Shown here in pieces: positions 6,494-13,479 of a DNA stretch of 14,164 nucleotides. The first letter of the stretch is position 1. Every line of letters begins with the position of its first letter. The DNA comes from an uncultured Clostridia bacterium (lineage in GTDB: Bacteria; Bacillota; Clostridia; Christensenellales; Borkfalkiaceae): the NCBI GenBank assembly GCA_937915565.1, contig CALDMH010000018.1, forward strand, positions 1 to 14,164, read 5' to 3'. Below the pieces are notes generated by a model. It saw only the letters and a program-made list of their open reading frames with translations, did no database searches and was not told where the DNA came from. The position numbers and the translations under genes are program-made.

Positions 6494-7385
6494 AAAACGA
6501 GGGCTTCTCGGGCGATACGAGGCGGCCGTGAAAACCGACGAAAGAGTATTCATTGAATCGTTTAAACGGCGAAATATTCCGCTTTACGACGTTAAAAAAA
6601 CGAAAAGAGGAGTGAGATTCACCTCGCCCGTTACAAACCGCGGAAAAATTTTTGCAATTTCCGATAATATGTGTTATAATATAAAGGAAATAGGTTATAA
6701 GGGTAAATTTGCTTTCGCGGCAAATGCGGTAAAAAACGCGGGGCTTTTGGTGGCGTTCGCGCTGTTGTGCGTCTTTTGCGTGCGCGTGGACGGTTATATC
6801 GGCAAAATCGTTTTCACCGGCGACGGCAACCTTTTGAAAAAAGAAACGGAACTCGTTCTCTTTTCGGAAAACGTTTGCGTAGGTGGAAAATTTCCTGCCG
6901 ATTTAAACGAATTATCCCGAAAAATCGCGTTGTCAAGCGAAAAAATCGAGTTTGCCTCGGTTAAGAAAAGCGGACGGAAACTTATCGTTGAAGTTCGTGC
7001 GGCGGCGGGAAAAACTCTTCCTTTAAACGAATGGAAAAAGCGGATAATCAGCCCGTGCGACGGCGTTGTGAGAAGAATATCGCGTTACAGCGGAACTGCG
7101 CTCGTTTCGGTCGGTGAGGCCGTTAAAAAGGGCGACGTGCTTATAGACGGTTTTTTCGAGCGGAACGGCGAAAGGTTTGCAACCGAATCGCTCGGCGACG
7201 TCGAGATAGCCGTAACCGAGAAATTCGATTATAAAACGAGCGGAGAAGGGAAAGAATATTCGGACAGGGCGAAAGCGGTTGCGCGCGAAAAATTCGGCGA
7301 GCGCGACGTAATATCCGTAACTGCGGAACTTACCGCCCCGAAAACTTACACCGTGACGGTGATTTACGCGGTGATTGCGAGCTGA
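6480..7385 (+). CDS. yqfD: Sporulation protein YqfD, short form
   Basis: YqfD is a membrane protein of the sporulation programme and the usual partner of yqfC. The N-terminal soluble part (about 1-80) includes the FIESFKRRNIPLYDVK segment expected of the family. One membrane segment follows (about 87-102), and then GYIGKIVFTGDGN (105-117). The C-terminal half has SPCDGVVRRISRYSGTALVS and GEAVKKGDVLIDG (191-224), the conserved biotinyl-lipoyl-like turn of YqfD. At 301 residues it is about a quarter shorter than the near-400-residue Bacillus protein, and the region after the turn is reduced. Translation is coupled to yqfC by a 14-base overlap. The 156-base gap to phoH that follows contains a 40-bp duplication. 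Confidence 0.88.
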   Translation: MRGDKKRGLLGRYEAAVKTDERVFIESFKRRNIPLYDVKKTKRGVRFTSPVTNRGKIFAISDNMCYNIKEIGYKGKFAFAANAVKNAGLLVAFALLCVFCVRVDGYIGKIVFTGDGNLLKKETELVLFSENVCVGGKFPADLNELSRKIALSSEKIEFASVKKSGRKLIVEVRAAAGKTLPLNEWKKRIISPCDGVVRRISRYSGTALVSVGEAVKKGDVLIDGFFERNGERFATESLGDVEIAVTEKFDYKTSGEGKEYSDRAKAVAREKFGERDVISVTAELTAPKTYTVTVIYAVIAS

Positions 7386-7396
7386 AAATCGAATCG

Positions 7397-7476
7397 GCGA
7401 GCCTGAAATCGGGCAAGCGAATCGAAAAGCGAGAAAGCGAGCCTGAAACCGAGAAAGCGAATCGAAAAGCGAAAAA
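7397..7476. repeat. Two-copy 40-bp tandem duplication in the yqfD-phoH gap
   Basis: 7397-7436 and 7437-7476 match at 36 of 40 bases, each beginning gcgagcctgaaa and sharing gcgaatcgaaaagcga. The remainder of the 156-base gap (to 7541) is made of similar purine-rich gcgaaaa/cgaaccg words, so the stretch looks like a degraded minisatellite. No ORF or terminator is visible on the + strand here. Confidence 0.75.
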
Positions 7477-7541
7477 AACGAACCGAAAAACGAGAGATAG
7501 TAAGCCGAAAGAGAATCGATTGACGGAGAAAAGGACGAAAA

Positions 7542-8525
7542 GTGGCGGAACTTAAAATAAACGTCGAGTTGGGAGGGTTGGACACGCTCTCGAAACTTCT
7601 CGGCGTGTTTGACGAAAATCTTAACATAATATCCCGCGAAACGGGCGTTACGGCGTACGTCGACGGGACGAAAATAGTATTATCGGGCGAGGAAAATCAG
7701 GTTTTGCTTGCCGAAACGGTAATAAACAAGCTTGCGAGCATAATCCGCTCGGGCGAACCTATCGACAAAACGCGGATAATTTATTGCATAGAGCTTGCCA
7801 AAGAGGGCAATGCGGAGGGCATAGAAAAGGTTATGTCCGGCGTTATCGCGATAACCTCGCGCGGGAAGCAGATTAAATGCAAAACGGTGGGGCAGAAGAA
7901 ATACGTGGACGCCATAAAGAAAAACACGGTCGTTTTCGGCGTCGGCCCTGCGGGAACGGGAAAAACCTATCTTGCCGTGGCGATGGCGGTTTCCGCCTTC
8001 AAAAATAAGGAAGTGGAGAAGATTATTCTCACAAGGCCGGCCGTGGAAGCCGGCGAAAAGCTCGGATTTTTACCCGGGGATTTGCAGACGAAAGTAGACC
8101 CGTATCTCCGCCCGTTATACGACGCGTTGCAGGAAATGCTCGGAATGGACAGCTATCTTAAATTGATGGAACGCGGAATAATAGAAATCGCGCCGCTTGC
8201 GTATATGCGCGGCAGGACGCTTTCCAACGCGTTTATAATTCTCGACGAAGCGCAAAATACGACGAAAGAACAAATGAAAATGTTTTTAACGCGTATGGGC
8301 GACGGCAGCAGAATGGTCGTTACGGGCGATTTGACGCAAATCGACCTTCCGGACGGCAAAAAGAGCGGGCTTAAACACGCAACGACTATTTTGAAGAATA
8401 TCGAGGGAATCGAATCGGTGTTTTTAACGGCCAAGGACGTCGTGAGGCACGCCCTCGTTATGGAAATAATTAAAGCATATGAAAAGGAATCCGACGGCGA
8501 ACGTCGTCAGGAAAAAAAGGACTAA
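7542..8525 (+). CDS. phoH: PhoH-family ATPase (PhoH/PhoL)
   Basis: PhoH-type P-loop ATPase, cytoplasmic and probably linked to RNA metabolism given its constant linkage to ybeY and era. Residues 1-100 form the small N-terminal domain typical of PhoL. The ATPase domain has Walker A GPAGTGKT (135-142), the LTRPAVEAGEKLGFLPGD region (163-180), YMRGRT (221-226), Walker B FIILDEAQN (231-239) and TGDLTQIDLP (261-270). The length of 327 is normal. The start is GTG at 7542, backed by a GGAGAAAAGGA purine stretch (7525-7535); no in-frame ATG gives a better N-terminus. Its stop is immediately followed by the next gene's ATG. The Lys/Glu-rich tail (about 313-327) also carries the ribosome site for pgpH. 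Confidence 0.95.
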   Translation: MAELKINVELGGLDTLSKLLGVFDENLNIISRETGVTAYVDGTKIVLSGEENQVLLAETVINKLASIIRSGEPIDKTRIIYCIELAKEGNAEGIEKVMSGVIAITSRGKQIKCKTVGQKKYVDAIKKNTVVFGVGPAGTGKTYLAVAMAVSAFKNKEVEKIILTRPAVEAGEKLGFLPGDLQTKVDPYLRPLYDALQEMLGMDSYLKLMERGIIEIAPLAYMRGRTLSNAFIILDEAQNTTKEQMKMFLTRMGDGSRMVVTGDLTQIDLPDGKKSGLKHATTILKNIEGIESVFLTAKDVVRHALVMEIIKAYEKESDGERRQEKKD

Positions 8526-9995
8526 ATGTATTATCAATCTAAAAAGGCAATAGAATGGAAGAAAAAGGACTATACGAGGACTTTTCTTCTTTTCGCTCTC
8601 CACACGTTTATAATCATCGTACTGTACGGCGTTATGTTGTTTTGCAACGCTTACGCGGCGGACGTGAACACTGCGGAGTTTTTAACCGACTGGCAAACGA
8701 TAAGCAAACTGCTTTACGTCGCGATAGCCACGGGGCTTCTGGCTGTGGGTATATATCTCTATTTCTATAACGAAAACAGGGATTTTATCTTGCGCTCGAA
8801 AAACGTACATCTCGTGTTTATAATTATCGAAATTTCGATAATCGCTATGTATATCGTCGGCCTATACCTCAACGTAAAATCGCGCCCGTTCGCGCTTTGC
8901 GCGCTCTTGATGTTGCTTTTAATCAATAAACGCTCGGCGATTTTCATCAACGGCGTAATTTGTATTTACGTCTTTTTGTCGGACGCGTTCCTTGCGGTTT
9001 CGCCCGTTACGGACGTTTCGGTTTATTCCGCGCTCGTTATCAATTACACCACGAGCTTGCTTGCCATTTATATAGTGGGAAGAGTCAGTTCGAGGTTAAA
9101 GGTGTTCGTCACGGGCTTCATTATTGCAGTTCCGATAGCCGTGAGTTATCTTGTTCTCGATTTCGACGCATTTTTGCATATGCCCTGGCAGCCGGCTTTG
9201 GACGGACTTTGGTCGGGTATGCTTTCGGTTGTTCTGATGATGGCGTTTTTGCCGTTTTTCGAGCACGTTTTCAACGTTTTAACCGATTACCGGCTTATGG
9301 AAATAACCGACCACAAATCGGTGCTTATCAAAACGCTTATCGAAAACGCCCCGGGAACGTTCAACCATTCGCTCGTCGTATCCACGCTTGCAGAATCCTG
9401 CGCCACGGCGATAGGCGAAAATCCGTTGCTTGCAAGAGCGTGCGCTTATTATCACGATATAGGTAAGCTCAAACAGCCGGAATTCTTCACCGAAAACCAA
9501 AAGGGCTATAACCCGCATAACGAACTTACCCCCGAGCTTTCCACCGATATAATCCGTTCCCACACCAAGGACGGTTACGATTTGATAAGAAAATATCACC
9601 TTCCGCAAATTCTCGCGGACGTTGCCCGTCAGCATCACGGAACGATGCCGATAAGGTATTTTTACGCGAAAGCTATGAAATACACCGAGGGCGAACTCGA
9701 TATAGACAATTTCTCTTATCCCGGGCCTAAACCGCAGACGAAAATCGCCGCGATTATAATGATTGCGGACGGCTCGGAAGCGAAGGTGAGAACTCTTCCC
9801 GACCGTTCGCACGAAAAAGTCGACGCGGCGGTGAGAGAGATAATCGAGGAGAGAATGGATTTAGGGCAGTTCGACGAATGCGACATAACTATGTCCGACC
9901 TCGATATTATAAGAAAAACGATAACCAACTCCCTTGCCGGCGTTTATCACGACAGGGTGGAATACCCGAAACTCAGGATAGGCAGAAAGAATTGA
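8526..9995 (+). CDS. pgpH: 7TM-HD family phosphodiesterase, PgpH-like, lacking the extracellular domain
   Basis: PgpH (YqfF) is a membrane phosphodiesterase that hydrolyses cyclic di-AMP in Listeria. This product has an N-terminal membrane helix (about 19-40), then only about 20 residues before a block of roughly seven membrane segments (61-248). A cytoplasmic HD domain (about 262-480) follows. HD metal ligands visible are H281, H310-D311, H346, H370-H371 and D415, so the enzyme looks active. At 489 residues it is far shorter than the roughly 700-residue Listeria protein. The extracellular 7TMR-HDED sensor that normally sits between the first helix and the 7TM block is absent. The ATG directly abuts the phoH stop, and ybeY starts one base after its TGA, implying tight coupling. 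The substrate is inferred from the family. Confidence 0.92.
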   Translation: MYYQSKKAIEWKKKDYTRTFLLFALHTFIIIVLYGVMLFCNAYAADVNTAEFLTDWQTISKLLYVAIATGLLAVGIYLYFYNENRDFILRSKNVHLVFIIIEISIIAMYIVGLYLNVKSRPFALCALLMLLLINKRSAIFINGVICIYVFLSDAFLAVSPVTDVSVYSALVINYTTSLLAIYIVGRVSSRLKVFVTGFIIAVPIAVSYLVLDFDAFLHMPWQPALDGLWSGMLSVVLMMAFLPFFEHVFNVLTDYRLMEITDHKSVLIKTLIENAPGTFNHSLVVSTLAESCATAIGENPLLARACAYYHDIGKLKQPEFFTENQKGYNPHNELTPELSTDIIRSHTKDGYDLIRKYHLPQILADVARQHHGTMPIRYFYAKAMKYTEGELDIDNFSYPGPKPQTKIAAIIMIADGSEAKVRTLPDRSHEKVDAAVREIIEERMDLGQFDECDITMSDLDIIRKTITNSLAGVYHDRVEYPKLRIGRKN

Positions 9996-9996
9996 T

Positions 9997-10473
9997 ATGT
10001 CGGATTTTATTGTAATAAGAGAGGACGACGAGCCTTACGATTTCGGCGCGATAGCCGACGCGGTTTATAAAAAACTCAATCAGACGGACAAGCTTTCCAT
10101 AGAACTCGATTTCGTTTCGGCGGACGAAATACGCCGCCTTAACAGCGAAAATCGTAGCGTAGACAGAGTTACGGACGTTTTGTCCTTTCCTTATCTCGAA
10201 GGGATTAAGGGCAAGGTTATTCGCCGCGAGGATTTCCCCGACGATTTGGACGAGGAAACGGACAGCGTGCTTATAGGTTCGGTGTGCATTTGCCTCGACA
10301 GGGCGAAGGAGCAGGCCGAGGAATACGGGCATAGCCTGAAAAGAGAGGTTTGTTATCTCGCTTTGCACGGTTTTTTGCATTGTTTCGGGTTCGACCATAT
10401 AGAAAAGAGCGACGAAGAGGAAATGACGGCTTTGGCGGACGAAATAATGCGCGGGCTGGACATAAACAGATGA
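9997..10473 (+). CDS. ybeY: Endoribonuclease YbeY
   Basis: YbeY is a zinc metalloprotein involved in 16S rRNA 3'-end maturation and ribosome quality control. The 158-residue product carries the UPF0054 signature HGFLHCFGFDH with three zinc-binding histidines, H124, H128 and H134. It also has NSENRSVDRVTDVLSFPY (49-66), the conserved strand-loop before the active site. The length is normal. The ATG lies one base past the pgpH stop, and no strong Shine-Dalgarno is seen, consistent with translational coupling. Era follows after 10 bases; YbeY interacts with Era in other bacteria, so the pairing makes functional sense. Confidence 0.96.
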   Translation: MSDFIVIREDDEPYDFGAIADAVYKKLNQTDKLSIELDFVSADEIRRLNSENRSVDRVTDVLSFPYLEGIKGKVIRREDFPDDLDEETDSVLIGSVCICLDRAKEQAEEYGHSLKREVCYLALHGFLHCFGFDHIEKSDEEEMTALADEIMRGLDINR

Positions 10474-10483
10474 GGATAAAAGT

Positions 10484-11374
10484 ATGAAATGCGGAACGGT
10501 TGCCGTTGTAGGCAAAGCCAACGCCGGTAAATCCACGCTCGTAAACGCGCTGGTCGGCGAAAAAGTATCAATAGTTTCCCCCAAGCCCCAAACCACGCGC
10601 GACAGGATATACGGAGTTTTAACGACCGACGAATATCAAATCGTTTTTGAAGATACCCCCGGCGTTTACAAGGCGGCGGGACTTTTGAATTCGCGTATGC
10701 AAAAAACGGTTGAACGCACCGCGCGCGACACCGACGTTATTTTGTTCGTTCTGGACGGACACGAGGGCTTAAAGGACGACGACCTTACCTTGCTCGGCAA
10801 ATATACGAAAATCGGCGCGCCCGTTATCGTCGCGCTCACGAAAACGGATATTATGCCCAAGGACGCTTTGCCCGAAGAACTCGTCGCTGTGGCGGCGGTT
10901 GAGGGAGTGAACGAAATCGTTCCCGTTTCGGCAAGAAAAAGAAGAAACACGCTCGAACTTTTGTCGGCGATTTTAAAATATCTCGAAGAAAGCGATTACG
11001 TTTTCAATCCCGACGCGGTTTCGGATAAATCGGAAAAGTTTATGATTGCCGAAATTATGCGTGAGAAAATTCTCGTCGGGTACGATAAGGAGATTCCTCA
11101 CGGCGTTGCCGTAACGGTGAACAAATTCGAGCAAAGGCCGAACGGAATTTACGACGTCGACCTCGATATAGTTTGCGAAAAAAGCAACCACAAAGCCATT
11201 TTGATTGGCAAAGGCGGAAAAGCCTTGAAGGAAACTTCCACCATTGCAAGAGAGGCTATGGAGAGGTTTTTGGGCGCGAAAGTCTTTTTGAAAACCTACG
11301 TCAAGGTTAAGGAAAACTGGCGCGACAACGAGGCGTTGTTAAAGGATTACGGATACGAAACCAATAAGGATTAA
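10484..11374 (+). CDS. era: Ribosome-assembly GTPase Era
   Basis: Era binds the 3' end of 16S rRNA during 30S assembly. The 296-residue product has G1 GKANAGKS (10-17), G2 within PKPQTTRDR (33-41), G3 DTPG (57-60), G4 TKTD (119-122) and G5 SAR (149-151). The C-terminal KH domain has its GKGG loop at 242-245 and ends KVKENWRDN (274-282). The length matches the family. G4 is normally NKxD; Thr replaces Asn here, and G1 reads KANAGKS instead of the common RPNVGKS. An AGGA site lies within gatgaggata, just before the ATG. The usual Bacillus neighbours dgkA and cdd, between ybeY and era, are absent. Confidence 0.96.
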   Translation: MKCGTVAVVGKANAGKSTLVNALVGEKVSIVSPKPQTTRDRIYGVLTTDEYQIVFEDTPGVYKAAGLLNSRMQKTVERTARDTDVILFVLDGHEGLKDDDLTLLGKYTKIGAPVIVALTKTDIMPKDALPEELVAVAAVEGVNEIVPVSARKRRNTLELLSAILKYLEESDYVFNPDAVSDKSEKFMIAEIMREKILVGYDKEIPHGVAVTVNKFEQRPNGIYDVDLDIVCEKSNHKAILIGKGGKALKETSTIAREAMERFLGAKVFLKTYVKVKENWRDNEALLKDYGYETNKD

Positions 11375-11423
11375 ATCGTAAAAGTCCGCGTATAAGTCGA
11401 TTATCGAAGCATATACTATCTTT

Positions 11424-11519
11424 ATGAAGAGTCCTGAAAAGAAGGTTTGGGAGCTTTTTGAAAAAACGGGCAAGCCCGGGTATTATATGCTTTACAAAAA
11501 GCTTAAAAACAAAAAATAA
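11424..11519 (+). CDS. yqzL: YqzL-family microprotein (31 residues)
   Basis: This short ORF in the era-recO gap begins ATG AAG AGT and ends TAA at 11517-11519, encoding 31 residues. The product contains VWELFEKTGKPGYYMLYKKL, which fits the W-x-x-F-x-x-T-G-x(4)-Y-x-L-[YF]-K pattern of YqzL, a small protein of unknown function encoded next to era and recO in Bacillus. It is shorter than Bacillus YqzL (about 47 residues) because the acidic C-terminal tail is missing. A clear Shine-Dalgarno is lacking, so expression is uncertain. Motif match plus conserved position make it more than a chance ORF. recO starts 9 bases after its stop. Confidence 0.75.
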   Translation: MKSPEKKVWELFEKTGKPGYYMLYKKLKNKK

Positions 11520-11528
11520 CGGAAAACT

Positions 11529-12251
11529 ATGAATTACAAGGTGAACGGAATAACTCTTTTCGGGGTGAATTACAGGGAAAGCGATAAAATCCTGACGATA
11601 TTCACTCTTGAAAAAGGCAAAATCGGCGCGGCGGCGAGAGGCGTTAGAAAGGCTAACGCGAAGATGAAGCAAATCGCCGAGCCTTTTTGTTTTTCGGAAG
11701 CCATCATTTCGGAAAAATCCGGCAGAAGGACGATAACCGAAATAAATTCTTACGATTCCTTTTATCCGATTCGCGCCGACGTGAACAGGTATTACGCGGG
11801 CGCGTGCGCGCTGGAATTCACCAACGCTTTTTTGCCCGAGGGGCTCGTTTCCGAAGGACATTTCGTGCTTCTCGCCGAGTTTTTGAAAGCTTTGGCTTAC
11901 GGCTCGGGTAACCCCGTGGATTTGCTCGTGCGGTTTTTTTACGACGCCTTGAACGAAAACGGTTTCGCTTTGAATCTCGCCTTTTGCGGAAGGTGCGGAA
12001 ACCCCATTGAAAACAGGGTTTTTCTATCCTCGCGGGAAGGGGTTTGCGTGTGCGAAAATTGCAGAAAAGAGGGCGACGGCGGGTTCTCTCTCGATACTTA
12101 TAAATATTTGAAGAGGATTTCCGAGGGGAAAAACGAAGAAACCGATAAAAAAACGCGTTGCAACGGCTTGAAATTCTTCGGATATTATATGGAAAAGGTT
12201 TCGGGCGTTGCGCTTAAAAGCCTTGCCGACCTCGTTGCGTTGCAAAGATAG
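11529..12251 (+). CDS. recO: DNA repair protein RecO
   Basis: RecO is a recombination mediator that loads RecA onto SSB-coated DNA with RecR. The 240-residue product begins with the typical NYKVNGITLFGVNYRESDKI and an OB-fold (about 1-80). It continues KGKIGAAARGVRKA and a helical domain, then holds a zinc motif with C153-x2-C156 and C175-x2-C178. The length is normal for Firmicutes. It closes the block that begins at yqfC; the 9-base gap from the yqzL ORF and only a weak upstream purine run suggest translational coupling. glyQ/glyS, which follow recO in Bacillus, are not here. Confidence 0.94.
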   Translation: MNYKVNGITLFGVNYRESDKILTIFTLEKGKIGAAARGVRKANAKMKQIAEPFCFSEAIISEKSGRRTITEINSYDSFYPIRADVNRYYAGACALEFTNAFLPEGLVSEGHFVLLAEFLKALAYGSGNPVDLLVRFFYDALNENGFALNLAFCGRCGNPIENRVFLSSREGVCVCENCRKEGDGGFSLDTYKYLKRISEGKNEETDKKTRCNGLKFFGYYMEKVSGVALKSLADLVALQR

Positions 12252-12304
12252 CCCTATAAACGCCGCAAAGACGGACGATTGCGCTTTGAAAGTTAGTTTT
12301 TTGC

Positions 12305-12334
12305 TTGACAACCGCGCAAAGAAGCCTATATAAT
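12305..12334 (+). promoter_or_regulatory. Sigma-A promoter of the PH-domain gene
   Basis: TTGACA (12305-12310) and TATAAT (12329-12334) are perfect hexamers with an 18-base spacer, 31 bases ahead of the start codon. AGGGAAAGG then acts as the ribosome site. Confidence 0.85.
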
Positions 12335-12364
12335 GGAAGCGTTAAATTAAGGGAAAGGTAAATT

Positions 12365-13048
12365 ATGGATTACGTTAACGGAAATATGAATGCGGGAGAA
12401 AAGGTTATTCTCAAAGCAAGGCCGAGCTGGGCGGCGTTGATTCCCTCGGCAATCTGGGCGGTTATCATCGAAGCAATTTACGTCGTTTTGCGCGTGACGA
12501 TTCTCAACGATTGGTTTGAGAAAATCGAGAATAACGGCGGAGGAAACGGCACTGCGACGGCCGAAGTTTTAAGCAGAATTACCGGCACGCTTTACGGAAC
12601 GATTGCTTTGATAATTAAAATCGTGCCGCACGCGCTCGTCGCTTTCATAATACTTTATAAAACGTTTAAACTTTTGTCTACGAAGCTCGCCGTCACGAAC
12701 AAACGCATTTTCGGCAAAGTCCTCGGAATGAAAAAGACGAAGTATATAGACGTTCGCCTCGACGCTATGGACGGCATTGCGCTTAAAGACAGCGCGCTCG
12801 GCAATCTTTTGCATTATTACACCGTCACGATTTACAGTATGAGTAAAGATAACGTCGAAGTTCCGAATATCGCCAACGCAAAGGAATTCAGGGATAAGGT
12901 TATCGAAATAAAGGACGAGTTTGAAAAAGAGGCGAGAAGAATTCAGGCGGACGAAATTGCCGAAGCTATGGAAAGAAGAAAGGCCGCACAAAAGGACGTT
13001 TTCGAGGATTTTCAAACCGATAACCGATTAAACGAATTAAATAAATAA
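12365..13048 (+). CDS. Membrane protein with bacterial PH (bPH2-like) domain
   Basis: Product of 227 residues with two membrane segments (about 24-47 and 76-103), the loop between them rich in Gly/Asn (57-62). It continues into a bPH2-like domain (about 100-182). The segment STKLAVTNKRIFGKVLGMKKTKYIDVRLDAMDGIALKDSALGNLL shows the usual LAVTNKR-[IV] and IDVRLDxMDGI pattern of YdbS/YdbT-type proteins. The tail (183-227) is highly charged and probably a helix or coiled coil (FEKEARRIQADEIAEAMERRK). The role of these domains is unknown. The gene is monocistronic, with a consensus promoter upstream and an intrinsic terminator downstream. It is not part of the recO operon by its signals. Confidence 0.82.
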   Translation: MDYVNGNMNAGEKVILKARPSWAALIPSAIWAVIIEAIYVVLRVTILNDWFEKIENNGGGNGTATAEVLSRITGTLYGTIALIIKIVPHALVAFIILYKTFKLLSTKLAVTNKRIFGKVLGMKKTKYIDVRLDAMDGIALKDSALGNLLHYYTVTIYSMSKDNVEVPNIANAKEFRDKVIEIKDEFEKEARRIQADEIAEAMERRKAAQKDVFEDFQTDNRLNELNK

Positions 13049-13057
13049 ACGAAAATC

Positions 13058-13104
13058 AACGCAAATTTACGGCGACGAAAAACGCCCGTGAGTTTGCGTT
13101 TTTT
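13058..13104 (+). terminator. Intrinsic terminator of the PH-domain gene
   Basis: aacgcaaa (13058-13065) pairs perfectly with tttgcgtt (13093-13100). An inner ggcg/cgcc pairing caps the stem, and six T residues follow (13099-13104). It begins 10 bases after the stop codon, and the tandem repeat array starts at its T-run. Confidence 0.8.
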
Positions 13105-13196
13105 AACGCGGTTTTTCGTGCGATTTTTAACGCGGTTTTTCGTGCGATTTTTAACGCGGTTTTTCGTGCGATTTTTGGCGCGATTTTTGGCGCGAT
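13101..13196. repeat. 12-bp-period tandem repeat array (8 units)
   Basis: Three exact 24-bp copies (13101-13124, 13125-13148, 13149-13172) each consist of the two 12-mers ttttaacgcggt and ttttcgtgcgat. They are followed by two copies of ttttggcgcgat (13173-13184, 13185-13196). All eight 12-mers share a leading TTTT and a GC-rich remainder. A further partial unit merges into the hairpin at 13205. It is non-coding on the + strand. Confidence 0.9.
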
Positions 13197-13204
13197 TTTT
13201 TTAA

Positions 13205-13250
13205 CGCGGCTTTTTTGCGGCGAATGAAAACGCGCCGCAAAAAAGCCGCG
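13205..13250. repeat. Perfect 18-bp inverted repeat (hairpin)
   Basis: cgcggcttttttgcggcg (13205-13222) is the exact complement of 13233-13250, with a 10-base loop. Its left arm continues the wording of the tandem array, so it may have arisen from it. No U-tract follows on the + strand. It could be a second termination or insulation element between the PH gene and ppdK. Confidence 0.8.
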
Positions 13251-13292
13251 TCCTGTTTTACGGCCGTCTGCCGGCGAGCGACGCGCGGAAAA

Positions 13293-13337
13293 GCAAAGTG
13301 AAAGTTTTGACGGGCGGACGGGCAAAGTGAAAGTTTT
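13293..13337. repeat. 16-bp direct repeat upstream of the ppdK promoter
   Basis: gcaaagtgaaagtttt occurs exactly at 13293-13308 and 13322-13337, 29 bases apart. The second copy ends 53 bases before the -35 box of ppdK. It may be a binding site pair or a small duplication. With the tandem array and hairpin it fills the 431-base gap 13049-13479, which holds no gene I can support. Confidence 0.7.
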
Positions 13338-13390
13338 AATCAAAAAATCGTATGATTTTATAAAAAACGGGTTTTGAAGCTTTAAATTGC

Positions 13391-13419
13391 TTGAAAAATA
13401 AAAAAAAATGTTTTATAAT
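13391..13419 (+). promoter_or_regulatory. Sigma-A promoter of ppdK
   Basis: TTGAAA (13391-13396) and TATAAT (13414-13419) are separated by 17 bases, with an A-rich spacer, 60 bases ahead of the start codon. Confidence 0.85.
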
Positions 13420-13479
13420 GGAGCGTAGGAAAAACAAAAATAAATTTTTTCGACATTTAATTCAGGAGGAATATAATAA

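Noticed and set aside
7519..7541. TTGACG before phoH as a -35 box
   Set aside because: No -10 hexamer lies at the right distance; the position would fall at the start codon.
11389..11417. Promoter for the yqzL ORF (TATACT at 11412-11417)
   Set aside because: No -35-like hexamer at 16-18 bases; read-through from the upstream block is simpler.
12252..12304. Terminator after recO (caaag/ctttg pairing followed by tttttt)
   Set aside because: The stem is only about 5 bp with a large loop; too weak to call.
13101..13250. CRISPR array
   Set aside because: Units are contiguous 12-mers with no unique spacers and no cas genes nearby; it is a simple tandem repeat.
13056..13343. Minus-strand ORF giving a Lys/Ala/Ile repeat protein (KIARKTAL units), histone-like in look
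   Set aside because: It starts with TTG without a ribosome site, and the repeat is simply the 12-bp tandem array read in frame. It also overlaps the PH-gene terminator and the hairpin.
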